Below, piece after piece: positions 43,111 to 54,544 of a stretch of DNA of 64,000 nucleotides (within the stretch, counting starts at the first letter, position 1; every line of letters begins with the position of its first letter). Source of the DNA: Sipunculus nudus (lineage: Eukaryota > Annelida > Sipuncula > Golfingiida > Sipunculidae); assembly GCA_026874595.1 (NCBI GenBank), contig CM049307.1, positions 2,689,579-2,753,578 of the forward strand. Direction: 5' to 3'. Position numbers and translations under genes: made by a program. Below the pieces are notes generated by a model that had not been told where the DNA came from, made no database searches, and worked only from the letters and a program-made list of their open reading frames with translations.

Positions 43111-43579
43111 GTTTTCATTAAAAATTAAAATTATAAATATATTTCAGTTTTTTTCAGTATATGAGTTTACATGAAATAGTATTCACACTATATAGTTCTG
43201 AGTGTTAGCACTAGTTGAAGTCAAAATTTTGTTAATTAAACAAGCTTTATGATAGATCGAAAGGTAGCAATATATAAAAATCGGCCAAGTTTTTCAAGGT
43301 ACATTTACTACTAGTATTACTACAGATTCTCAAATTTGGTTTATAATTTATTGTTATAATAATTATAATAATAATTATATATATATATATATAATACTGC
43401 AACAGTGTACTTAGCCTCTTAAAATGCTGCTAAAGATAAGAAGCTATAACTCTAAAAATCCGGTTAATACTTAAAATTAAGGAAAGTCATGGGGGCAAAA
43501 AGGATCTCATTTTTTTTTTCAGGGCAGGATCCAATGAAAAGCTGATCTATACTAACCAGTAGATTATACAATATATATG
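43111..43579. other. AT-rich spacer between two minisatellites
   Basis: Non-coding sequence with an AT/TA microsatellite near 43,372-43,393 and a poly-T run near 43,509-43,519. No gene or transposon end is recognisable. Confidence 0.6.
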
Positions 43580-45250
43580 AACACAAAAACTATGACATAA
43601 ATCTCAGCTGGCAAACACAAGAACAAGGGCATAAATATCTGCTGGTTAGCACAAAAGACAGGACATAAATATCAGCTGGTAAACAATAAAACTAGGACAT
43701 AAATATCTGCAGGTAAGCAATAGAACTAGGACATTAATATCAGCTGGTAAACAATAGAACTAGGCCATAAATATCAGCTAGTAAACAATATAACCAGGAC
43801 ATAAATATCAGCTGGTAAACAAGAGAACTAGGACATAAATATCAGCTGCAAACAATAGAACTAGGACCTAAATATCAGCTGGTACAGAAAAGAACTAGAA
43901 CATAAATATCAGCTGGTAAACAATAGAACTAGGCCATAAATATCAGCTGTTAAACAATAGAACTAGGCCATAAATATCAGCTGTTAAACAATAGAACTAG
44001 GACCTAAATATCAGCTGTTAAACAATAGAACTAGGACCTAAATATCAGCTGGTACAGAAAAGAACTAGAACATAAATATCAGCTGGTAAACAATAGAACT
44101 AGGACATAAATATCAGCTGTTAAACAATAGAACTAGGACCTAAATATCAGCTGGTACAGAAAAGAACTAGAACATAAATATCAGCTGGTAAACAATAGAA
44201 CTAGGCCATAAATATCAGCTGGAAAACAGTAGAACTAGGTCATAAATATCAGCTGGTAAATAGTAGGACTAGGACATAAATATCAGCTGGTAAACAATAG
44301 AACTAGGACATAAACATCAGTTGGGAAACAATAAAACTAGGACATAAATATCAGCTTGCAACTATAGAACTATGACATAAATATCAGCTTGCAAACAATA
44401 TAACTAGGACACAAATATCAGCTGGAAAACAATAGAACTAGGACATAAAAATCAGCTGGTAAACAATAGAACAAGGACATAAATATCAGCTGGTAAACAA
44501 TAAAACTAGGCCACAAATATCAGCTGGTAAACAACAGAACTAGGACATAAACATCAGCTGGTAAACAATAGAACCATGACAGAAATATCAGCTGGTTAAC
44601 TCAAGAACAAGGACATAAATATCAGCTGGTAAACGATAGGACTAGGACATAAATATCAGCTGGTAAACAATAGAACTAGGACATAAATATCAGCTTGCAA
44701 CTACAGAACTATGACATAAAAATAAGCTGGTAAACAATAGAACTAGGCCATAAATATCAGCTAGTAAACAACAGAACTAGGACATAAAAATCAGCTGGTT
44801 AACAATAGAACTAGGAAATAAATATCAGCTGTTAAATTATAGAACTAGGACATAAATATCAGTTGGGAAACAAAAGAACTAGGACATAAAAATCAGCTGG
44901 TTAACAATAGATTAAGGACATAAATATCAGCTGGTAAACAATGGAACTAGGACATAAATATTACCTGGTAAACACAAGAAAAAGGACATAAATATCAGCT
45001 GGTAAACGACAGAACTAGGACATAAATATTACCTGGTAAACACAAGAAAAAGGACATAAAAATATGCTGGTAAGCACAACCAGGACATAAATATTAGCTG
45101 GATAACACAAGAAATAGATCATAAATATTAGCTGGTGAACGCAAGAACTGGGACATATATATCAGCTGGTGAACACAAGAACCAGGACATCAATTAGCTG
45201 GTGAACACAAGAACTTGGACATAATTCTGAGCTAGTGAACATAAGAAGAG
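43580..45250 (+). repeat. 34-bp minisatellite array, about 49 copies
   Basis: The unit combines 'acataaatatcagctggtaa' with 'acaatagaactagg'. The spacing is 34 bp (for example 'aactaggcca' at 43,927 and 43,961). The copies are much more diverged than in the 40-bp array: 'agctgtt', 'agcttgc', 'agttggg', 'acacaagaa' and 'ggacct' variants are frequent. The last 300 bp (44,950-45,250) is the most degraded, with 'attacctgg' and 'attagctgg' forms. A compound pattern using 'ggtacagaaaagaactagaa' recurs at about 43,881, 44,051 and 44,153 (spacings 170 and 102 bp, five and three units). There is no long open frame. It is not a CRISPR array because no unique spacers lie between the copies. Confidence 0.95.
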
Positions 45251-45324
45251 CAACTCGTAAACAGTACAATATACAATCGGATTAAAAGTAGAATAACTGG
45301 GTAATAGAATCTGAACAGGATCAG

Positions 45325-47612
45325 AGTGCAGAGGTTAACTAAAACCCACATACACAGTGCAGAATTTAACTTAAACACACATACACAGTGCAGAGGTTAA
45401 CTAAAACACACATACACAGTGCAGAATTTAACTAAAACCCACATACACAGTGCAGAATTTAACTAAAACACGCATACATAGTGCAGAGGTAAACTAAAAC
45501 CAACATACACAGTGCAGAGGTTAACTCAAACCAACATACACAGTGCTGAATTTAACTAAAACACACATACACAGTGCAGGGGTTAACTCAAACCCACATA
45601 CACAGTGCAGGGGTTAACTCAAACCAACATACACAGTGCAGAGGTAAACTAAAACACACATACACAGTGCAGGGGTTAACTCAAACCCACATACACAGTG
45701 CAGGGGTTAACTCAAACCAACATACACAGTGCAGAGGTAAACTAAAACACACATACACAGTGCAGGGGTTAACTCAAACCCACATACACAGTGCAAAGGT
45801 TAACTCAAACCAACATACACAGTGCAGGGGTTAACTAAAACCAACATACACAGTGCAGGGGTTAACTCAAACCCACATACACAGTGCAGGGGTTAACTCA
45901 AACCAACATACACAGTGCAGAGGTTAACTAAAACACACATACACAGTGCAGAGGTTAACTAAAACCAACATACACAGTGCAGGGGTTAACTCAAACCCAC
46001 ATACACAGTGCAGCAGTAAACTAAAACCAACATACACAGTGCAGAGGTTAACTCAAACCCACATACACAGTGCAGAGGTAAACTAAAACCAACATACACA
46101 GTGCAGAGGTAAACTAAAACCAACATACACAGTGCAGGGGTTAACTCAAACCCACATACACAGTGCAGAGGTAAACTAAAACCAACATACACAGTGCAGG
46201 GGTTAACTCAAACCCACATACACAGTGCAGGGGTAAACTTAAACCAACATACACAGTGCAGAGGTTAACTCAAACCCACATACACAGTGCAGGGGTTAAC
46301 TCAAACCCACATACACAGTGCAGGGGTTAACTCAAACCCACATACACAGTGCAGCGGTAAACTAAAACCAACATACACAGAGCAGAGGTAAACTAAAACC
46401 AACATACACAGTGCAGAGGTAAACTAAAACCAACATACACAGTGCAGAGGTAAACTAAAACCAACATACACAGTGCAGAGGTAAACTAAAACCAACATAC
46501 ACAGTGCAGAGGTAAACTAAAACCAACATACACAGTGCAGCGGTTAACTCAAACCCACATACACAGTGCAGAGGTAAACTAAAACCCACATACACAGTGC
46601 AGAGGTAAACTAAAACCAACATACACAGTGCAGAGGTAAACTAAAACCAACATACACAGTGCAGAGGTAAACTAAAACCAACATACACAGTGGAGGGGTT
46701 AACTCAAACCCACATACACAGTGCAGAGGTTAACTAAATCCAACATACACAGTGCAGAGGTAAACTAAAACCAAAATACACAGTGCAGAGATAAACTAAA
46801 ACCAACATACACAGTGCAGAGGTAAACTAAAACCAACATACAAAGTGTAGAGGTAAACTAAAAACAACAAAAACAGTGCAGAGGTAAACTAAAACCAACA
46901 TACACAGTGCAGAGGTAAACTAAAACCAACATACACAGTGCAGAGGTAAACTAAAACCAACATACACAGTGCAGGGGTTAACTCAAACCCACATACACAG
47001 TGCAGGGGTCAACTCAAACGAACATACACAGTGCAGGGGTTAACTAAAACCCACATACACAGTGCAGAGGTAAACTAAAACCAACATACACAGTGCAGGG
47101 GTAAACTCAAACCCACATACACAGTGCAGGGGTTAACTCAAACCCAAATACACAGTGCAGGGTTAACTCAAACCAACATATACAGTGCAAGGGTTAACTC
47201 AAACCCACATACACAGTGCAGAGGTAAACTAAAACCAACATACACAGTGCAGAGGTAAACTAAAACCAACATACACAGTGCAGAGGTAAACTCAAACCAA
47301 CATACACAGTGCAGAGGTAAACTAAAACACACAAACACAGTGCAGGGGTTAACATAAAACACACATACACAGTACAGAGGAAAACAAACCCACATACACA
47401 GTGCAGAGGTTAACAAAAACCCACATACACAGTGCAGAGGTTAACAAAAACCCACATACACAGTTCAGAGGTTAACAAAAACCCACATACACAGTGCAGA
47501 GGTAAACAAAAACACACATACACAGTGCAGAGGATAACTAAAACCAACATACACAGTGCAGAGGTTAACTAAATCCCACGTACACAATGCAGAGGTAAAA
47601 AAAACCTTGCGC
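45325..47612 (+). repeat. 31-bp minisatellite array, about 73 copies
   Basis: The unit is 'acatacacagtgcagaggt' followed by 'aaactaaaacca' or a close variant, with a spacing of 31 bp (for example 'gcagaggt' at 46,382 and 46,413). Two classes interleave: one with 'ggggttaactcaaaccc' and one with 'gaggtaaactaaaacca'. Class-pure runs occur, for instance several consecutive copies of the second class at about 46,380-46,540 and 46,860-46,970. On the minus strand short open frames rich in Leu, Cys and Val appear, but these are repeat artefacts. The array decays after 47,600 into unique sequence and ends about 85 bp before the transposon-like inverted repeat at 47,694. Confidence 0.95.
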
Positions 47613-47695
47613 ATTCCCACTGATAAGTAAAAGTTTTTAGTGTAATGCTTGATATCCCGGCGATGTCGGTCGTATCTGACTCAAATGACAACATA

Positions 47696-47941
47696 CCCAG
47701 TGAGCACCTTGACGTAAATTTGACGTCAAATATTGGTTGAGATTTGATCAAAATGTAAAACAATGTCATTTCAGATTTTATTTGATTGTATTTACTCTAG
47801 AAGTAGAATAAGGAAATAAGCAAATCAATTTTAAAATGAATTATTATATATATATCAAATTTGGTCAATCTAATTGATGTTCAATTGACAACAAATTGAT
47901 GTCAAATTGACGTCAAACTGACATCAATATTTTTTTGGGTA
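47696..47941 (+). repeat. Left terminal region with TTGACGTCAA-type motifs
   Basis: Contains TTGACGTAAATTTGACGTCAA near 47,709-47,729, then 'ttgatgttcaattgacaac' and TTGATGTCAAATTGACGTCAA near 47,899-47,919, ending at 'tttttttgggtaag' near 47,941. The palindromic core TGACGTCA is the same as a CRE-like bZIP site, but here it is most simply explained as subterminal transposon repeats. Confidence 0.6.
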
Positions 47942-48393
47942 AGATTGCCTGCATGCTATTCAGTATAGGGGAATCATGTTCATTTAGCCTAAGCTTCTCA
48001 CAAGAATGTGTAACCACAGTTCCTTAATATTTTTTAATGATATAAATTATATGGGGATGATGTTGTGATTCAAATAATATGCAATTTATATACAGTCAGA
48101 AATTATTGTAAATGGTCAAATACGGGTATATTGCTGTAAAATGCATGCTGTAATTAAGAACATACTATCAACATTTTTATGATGTTACGGCACTGTCACC
48201 CCAGCAATAAAATACATTAAAAATTTAGAAGCTTTGTTTTCCTGACAGACGTTTTTATATTCAGTGAACAAAATAAAAATGGTAATATATATCAATCAAG
48301 AATCTGGTAATTAAAAACTGTGCTATTTGTTCCAAACTTTTATCCAAGAACCATTAATTAATTGGTGGACTGTACACCAACCTCACTTGACCT

Positions 48394-48660
48394 GTGAACA
48401 CTGCAACCCTCTCACATCAACTGTCAGTGTGTCACTTTTCAAATGATCCCCTCAAGTGCACTTGTGTAACCCCTCCCCACCACCAGCGGCACTGGGTTCG
48501 TCTTTGGTGTCTGTGTCCTTGTGAGGCCAACATTCTGGCGGGAAACATCAGCAGTGCAGCCAAAACAGTCAAAAAGACGTGTTCAAGCATTGTGAGTATA
48601 TTATTTATATTCCTTCCTGCTTTAATACTTGCATTGTTATATAATGAAAAATATTGGTAA
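48394..48660 (+). other. Weak open segment inside the transposon-like region (possible exon remnant)
   Basis: An 88-codon frame in a locally less AT-rich stretch. It contains several Cys and His residues (CTCVTPPHHQRH, LWCLCPC) and ends in a hydrophobic tail after a donor-like 'attgtgagtat' at about 48,591. I do not recognise the family. It could be part of a lost transposase gene or chance. The downstream part after 'gtgagt' looks intronic. Confidence 0.2.
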
Positions 48661-48780
48661 TTAAGTGGAGAGGTTTCCTGGCCAACAAGCCAGTCAGTGT
48701 TAAATGTATTTATAAAGATAATTAAATCAATCCATATATGTTTGTAGTCCATATATATGTTTGTGTTTGAAATCAGAATA

Positions 48781-48846
48781 TATATATATATGTATATATA
48801 TATATATGTGTGTATAAATAGCCATGCTGGTTCATTTTTTTATAGA

Positions 48847-48902
<56 letters not shown>
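48781..48902. repeat. (AT)n microsatellites
   Basis: Alternating TA with a few TG interruptions at about 48,776-48,812, and a pure AT run of about 53 bp at 48,849-48,901. The latter gives a poly-(Ile-Tyr) minus-strand frame that is not a gene. Confidence 0.95.
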
Positions 48903-48904
<2 letters not shown>

Positions 48905-51526
48905 GGAATATGTAAAATGAAGATTGAGGTTCGAATCTGACTTAACGAACTGAACTTTCGCATATTTTTCTCATTACATACATAATATATATGTATATGT
49001 CTACATGTGTTGTGTAAATAGAGGTATTTGTGCATATATGTGTATTCAAATGTGTGTGTGTGACTGTGTGTGTGATTATATACTATATTATAAGTTTTCT
49101 GTACATGTAGTTTATCTGTCATAGTGTCACATATCAGGGTGACTGGCTCCTGAGAAGCTGCCAGGGGGCATTACACCAACTCAAGCAAAGGAAGCCAAAG
49201 CCATTATTGTCTGACCTAGCCTGAACCTGCTGCATTCCTTAGGTTATACAACATGGCCTATACAGACCATACTATCCCCTCTCTTTCTCCCTCACCTCAT
49301 TTATAAACTTGAGCCACAGCAGTGCTCAGGCTGTCATGTTATGACATTATAAGCATATTCAATGAAGCCTTACTCTGTCCTTACAAAGTGCAATGTTGAC
49401 CTCATCCCTTATTTCACCTTCATTAAATACTTTATAATGAAATTAATGATGCAAATGACCATTCATATGTCTATAAAAATATATATATATATATAATGAA
49501 TATTTAAATTTATGTATATTATATAGTATTTTACCATAACATTGTAAAATATAATTTTTATGAATTAACATTGATTATTCAATTAGAGGTTCAATAGAAA
49601 AGGTGGCAAAACTGAATATTAAAATAAAATGAATAAATAAAATATTAGGGAAAAATGAAAAAAAAAACTTTAAATAATTTTGATGTACTGAAAATACTAC
49701 ATGCAGTACATAAAGTTGCAGTCACTTGAAAATGTCAATTTGTTTTACTCCTTTATACAGGCCGCCATTTTGATGGTAAAAATGTAACCCTTTAAGGGGG
49801 AGGTCTTATAATAAAGCATTGAGCATGCCGGTATGAGAATCAATTCTGGACTTGACATAGGATATTGCTGCTTTTAGGCCTGGCTGGTAAAGCGAGAATT
49901 ATACAGACACTTTTATGAATAAATTTGTAAAACATTTTAAGTTACCATTTTTGAAAATGTTTAAATAAGAATTAGTAATTTTAAGTGATAACAAACTTAC
50001 CAATGTAAAAAGTAAAAATGGGGCAAAAGTGTATAAAAACTTTTTCAATTATTTCATGTACTTGAAGCACTTTATGCATGCATAAAGGTTACAGTTAGCG
50101 ATTAAAAGGGGTATATGATAATCATTAAAATATATGTGATTAAAAAGTGAATAACTGAACAAATCATGATTTTCACCGAGCATTTACAAAAATGATAGTA
50201 AATACATAAGAAACCATTCCATGCTTAAGGGTGTGATTCACTGCTACTTAATTCCCATTAAAGTGGTCATCTAGAGGTAAAACATATTTAATATAACAAG
50301 CGATTTTATTCAAGTACTTCACTCATGTTTATAATATGACATCCGTTTTATTGTGATTATGACATTACTTATTACCATTATTGTTTCATAAAATCCTATA
50401 GTATATTATAAAAGTAAATAAGTAAAAGCATAAAAACCTGGTTGTGTCACTATTTAAGTTTGGAATATTAGTGGCTATGTTGAGTTCTGAATAGAAAACC
50501 AGTAAGCTGTTGGAGCTCCGTACAGAATATGTACACTGTGACATAAACTGATACATAAATACAAATGGCTGAATGTATACTTGCCTAAAAATAACAACAG
50601 GCAACGAGTCCTGGTGCTCAGCTGAATTTTCCTTTTACATTAATTTACCAAATTCTACCATGCTGAAAAGAGGATTGTCTTTTTTTTATATTGTTATAAC
50701 TCATGATTTACTGTACATATTTGAGAACTTAAATTTTTGGAATTAAATCTTATTTTTTATATCCAAACTTTCTTTAGTGTATAACAAAATATATTGCACT
50801 ATCCTATTAAAAGTTGGTTTATTCTGCCTAATATGGCATCATAGTTAATTTCCATGAATCTGATATTGTATTTACTTATGAAGAGGGTATAAATAGTAAT
50901 ATTTTGGTTGTTAACTTTGCTTGCACACTCAACATTTAAGCAAAAAGTGCAATATAGCAGTGAACAAGTTAACTCATACAAAAATACATGGTGGGCAGCG
51001 CATGGCTAGGATTTTACACTATTCAGCTCAGTTGGCAATGCAAATGAAATTTGCTGCCCATGAGCAACTCAGGAGTATATATATATATTTTCTCGGAGGA
51101 GTGGGCAGTGTTTGTGGCATTATCATTTTTGCAATATACTTTGTGTTTACATTACATACAAATTGACTGAATTTATTTTTTTATATGTTTATACCATGAA
51201 AAATGCATATGTAACTGTTCACATTTAACCAAACATAATGAAATTAAAGATGTATTGTCAAAAAATTATGCTCCTTTTTCACTATTCCTACTTGCTGAAT
51301 AGAACATAAAGATTTTCCCCTTCCATGCTGGTAATATGCTTTAAAGACAATGTTGTGTTTACATCTTTGACCTTTTAAAAAAACATAACATTATTTGTCC
51401 CTTCTTTAATATGATAATTAAAATAATACCTTAGAATAATATAGATGTTTCCTGCTATTGCAAAATTCTTGGTACATACCCAAGGCTTTTCTGAATGCTT
51501 AAAAAAAACTCTCTATTCTTTTCAGA
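48903..51526. other. AT-rich interior of the transposon-like region, no gene recognised
   Basis: About 2.6 kb of AT-rich sequence holding poly-A/T tracts, a further short AT run near 49,478-49,496, and isolated short frames with no recognisable family. A slightly richer stretch around 49,140-49,330 has no frame I can identify. Confidence 0.5.
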
Positions 51527-51699
51527 TGGCAGCTGTAAATCTGAAGATCGCATTCCAGCAATCAAGTTTCATGGACATTGAAATCAAAATAAAACAGTTC
51601 CTACACTTGATATTCTTCCTTTTAGTTGATATGTGTTAACACTAAAGGAAAAACATCTACAGGGTGAAATTTTAACATAGCTTTACATTTACATGAATT

Positions 51700-51942
51700 T
51701 AAATTGACTTTAAAGATCAAAGATCTTTTAGATCAAAATATTGATGTCATAACTTTTGACGTAAATTTGATCCGCAAACTAAGCCTGTTGTTGACATCAT
51801 TTTGACATCAATGTTTGACATGAATTTGATGCCTAAATTTTGACGTCAATTTGACTTAAAAATTAAACCTGTTTTTGACATCAGTTTGACATCAATGTTT
51901 GATGTCAATTTGATGTCTATTCAACGTCAATTGCCCACTGGG
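51700..51942 (-). repeat. Right terminal region with TTGATGTCAA motifs and an 84-bp internal duplication
   Basis: On the minus strand this starts at the CCCAGTGGGC end and runs through repeated 'aaacattgatgtcaaa' and 'gatgtcaaaaacagg' phrases. The plus-strand phrase 'atgtttga' at 51,811 and 51,895 marks an approximately 84-bp tandem duplication inside the end. Motif density mirrors the left end at 47,696-47,941 in inverted orientation. Confidence 0.6.
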
Positions 51943-51949
51943 TACGAAA

Positions 51950-52160
51950 CAGAGACGACACAATTGACGTTGTTCTTTCAACTCTTGCCCGTCACTCATG
52001 ACTGTTACCCTATCACTCCTGGTGAAGTCAGAAGAGGGCAGGAGCTTGTGGTTTAGACCTTAACCAGGTGTCTTTGATTGGAGAGCGGTCAGGATTAGAC
52101 TCGGACCCACACCGTCACGGTTAAAGTTCTCGTGCCACAACCACTACACCACCACAAACA
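51950..52160 (-). mobile_element. tRNA-derived SINE (head with Pol III A and B boxes)
   Basis: On the minus strand the sequence has TGGTGTAGTGG (plus-strand 52,141-52,151), a full match to the A-box pattern TRGYNNARNNG, followed by GTCCGAGTC (52,098-52,106), one mismatch from the B-box pattern GWTCRANNC. The A-to-B spacing fits a tRNA-type internal promoter. The sequence between and after the boxes does not fold into an ordinary tRNA that I can recognise, so a SINE head fits better than a tRNA gene. The tail would run toward lower coordinates and meet the inverted-repeat end at 51,944. The tail boundary is not defined. Confidence 0.6.
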
Positions 52161-54540
52161 CAAACATCTGTGACTACGTTTCCATGCCAACTGACACGCA
52201 AAAACATGCACGTCTTTGTGAATGAATGGGATTATGTTTTCAATTTTTCACTTGACACCTTTCAACAATGCAAAGTCGTGTGGCCGACAATGAGATGCTC
52301 ACAAGTGCGCAAGTGCTATCGCTGCCTTATAATTATTGCACGCATGACCTCCATGCACAGCTATATGGGGCGCAGAGGTAGGTACCCGTGTATCAGTTAC
52401 ACTATACAGGGGCCAGAAGGCCTACGCATACATAACAGAAGTCATACACTGGGTCAAGGCGTCAGTCAGTTGTCAGACACATACCGTTTTCATGAGCCCG
52501 AATGCAAACTCATGGGCCAATGCTGTCTTAGATGTTTCGGGGCGCGAAGGATATATATCAACAAGTTATTAGTTTACACTGAGCACAGGCCTATCTAAGT
52601 GTACGTACCTGTGTAGGGTTAACCCTGTGGTATATCAAAGTTCACCAGAACGCAGGGATCCTGCGTACGCTCGAACGGACGTGCTACAAATAAAAATGTG
52701 TACATATATCACAAGAAGGACTAAGTGCTTTCTTATATAATTGATAATTTGTAATTGAGGACAACAGACCAGGAATATTAATGGTTATGACAGGAATAAG
52801 AGGATTATACGGCCCTGTCAAGTTTTGATGGATCTGTTGTTTGACCACATTCGGTTGCAGGTGTTATGAGTCACCTTAGCTGTGAACTAAACCCGACATA
52901 TTTCATTTGCATATATGCATGTATAATATGTGACGCCGGGGCTGTGTCCTAAGTTCAAGGTATTATAAACGACAGCATTTAAAACCTGATACATATCGGT
53001 TGTTCCAAGGAACCACAACACTACGTGTCACATTTACTCTTCTCATGTACGACCCAGATATTTTATTGAGAGAATTGTTCACAAGTCGGTGAGTAGACAG
53101 TTTTTATTTACATTGAAGGCATGGTGTACCTTTACCATGTGATTTTTCACGCATGCACGACGTCCATGTACTAGTTGTGATGTGTATAATATATCTATAT
53201 TTAGACCCGGCTGTACATGTATAGTTAACATACTGACATTAAGAACATATTGAACTTTATTCGACAGGGTGTCCCGAATGATGTTTTATATCAACTTTAT
53301 TAATAATAATTTAAATTACCTGCGTAACCTGTGTATTAATATGTAATTATACTGATAGGCATTTCTAAAATGAAAACTGAGCAGTCAAGTCATACATTTG
53401 TTTTGCTTGTCAACACAGTCAAATACTCAGTAAAATCCCAGTTGAAATCACCCAACACAACACACACAACACACACACACACAGCACATAATCAGAGGAA
53501 GGTTTACTCCTATTTTTGACTATCACACATTCCTTACATTCGAGCCATGTGTGTGACTGTGCTGGTCTGAAGGTAAGCCACAACAGCAAGATATGGCAAC
53601 TTACACTTTTGGAAGGCTTGTTCTCGATCAACACCGGAGTTTTGTGCCTCCGTAATCTCAGGGGGTTGGATGTGATTGGTCATTTGCCTATGCTTGTTTA
53701 CATTGAGATATACAGACTGGATACAACGAAAATTAATCACCCTTATACACGAGGAACAGCAGGAGCATGCAGGGTCTTGGGAAGGTCTATGGAGAGAGCA
53801 TTTCAAGCGACGTCATGACAGATATATAAATTACTTAAGTTCCTGTTGTTGTAATTAGCTACCTCGACTACAGCGTGTTTGATAAAACAGAGCAGGTATT
53901 GGAAAATGGACCCTTCAATGTGAGGGTTCCAAAAAGAATAATGGGATATGTTATCTGGTTATTAATTTCGGCAAAAGTGTAGTATGCTTTGCTTTATACC
54001 TTATTTTGAACGTTTTACAAACAGTAAAGGTAATTCACAAACATTTTACTTACATTCCTCTATCAAGGTCAGAGCTACAACTTCACGAATGACCGTTCCC
54101 AAACACAGACAATATTTCATAGTATCAACGGTACATTATTTACAACGCATGTTATCCTTATGCCATGGTCTCGCTGGAGGACATTCGAAGAATTAGCATT
54201 TCGCCTGGTTGCGGTTAGAACTGATTACGTCATATTCATACTGTGCGAATCGAATTTCATTTATTTGGACCATCATCCGTCTTTTATTCCTAATAAAACT
54301 GCTTGTCTTTGTGGAAATAAGACTGGGAACGAAAAAATTAATCATTTTTTTTTTTTAAATTGAATTAATTATTACATTACGTTAATCCAAACAAAAGGAT
54401 AGTTCTCAGGCACTTTTTTTAAAATCAGTGCTGGAGGGCAATTTTTTTTTTTTACTTTTTCTTTGTATGTTTCGATAAAAATGTCATATGATCAGGGAAA
54501 TGCATGATAATAACAGAAAATGTTTGCTAAACAGGTAAAA
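52161..54540. other. Intergenic sequence with no gene recognised
   Basis: Short frames occur (for example 52,170-52,598 plus, 142 codons; 53,516-53,818 plus) but resemble no known family and have erratic composition. A CA-rich microsatellite lies at about 53,455-53,485. 'ggtgagtag' at about 53,089 could serve as a splice donor for an unseen non-coding exon, and 'tattataaacg' near 52,961 is TATA-like, but neither is supported by neighbouring coding sequence. Confidence 0.4.
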
Positions 54541-54544
54541 AGCA

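Larger units (their letters stand above)
47694..51944. mobile_element. Putative DNA transposon or composite of related MITEs with TACCCAGTG inverted ends
   Basis: The left end begins TACCCAGTGAGCACCTTGACG (47,694 onward). The right end, read on the minus strand from 51,944, begins TACCCAGTGGGCAATTGACG. The two match at most of their first 20 positions, and both continue into about 240 bp dense in TTGACGTCAA / TTGATGTCAA motifs. The element body would be CCCAGTG...CACTGGG, 47,696-51,942 (4,247 bp), flanked by TA on both sides, either a TA target duplication or part of the repeat. I recognise no transposase. A weak open segment (48,394-48,660) and an acceptor-like 'ttcttttcag' before 51,527 might be remnants of a spliced gene. 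Alternatively two separate small elements, 47,694-47,941 (ending TTGGGTA) and about 51,700-51,944, flank unrelated DNA. Superfamily is not assignable by eye. Confidence 0.55.

Noticed and set aside
39880-43128. Overlapping Tyr/Thr/His/Pro-rich ORFs of up to 754 codons
   Set aside because: All three frames are open because the 40-bp unit lacks stops. There is no frame preference or gene context.
45986-47416. Minus-strand Leu/Cys/Val-rich frames that look like membrane segments
   Set aside because: Translations of the 31-bp repeat read antisense. Phase changes with every small indel.
39767-47612. CRISPR-like appearance of the 40-, 34- and 31-bp repeats
   Set aside because: Units are contiguous with no unique spacers, diverge gradually, and sit among eukaryotic retrotransposons. 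They are minisatellites.
47709-51935. TGACGTCA sites as host CREB-regulated enhancers
   Set aside because: They cluster only at the two inverted ends of a transposon-like segment with no neighbouring gene. Subterminal repeats explain them.
52170-52598. 142-codon plus-strand ORF
   Set aside because: No recognisable motif, erratic composition, and it starts next to a SINE. Chance frame is the simpler reading.
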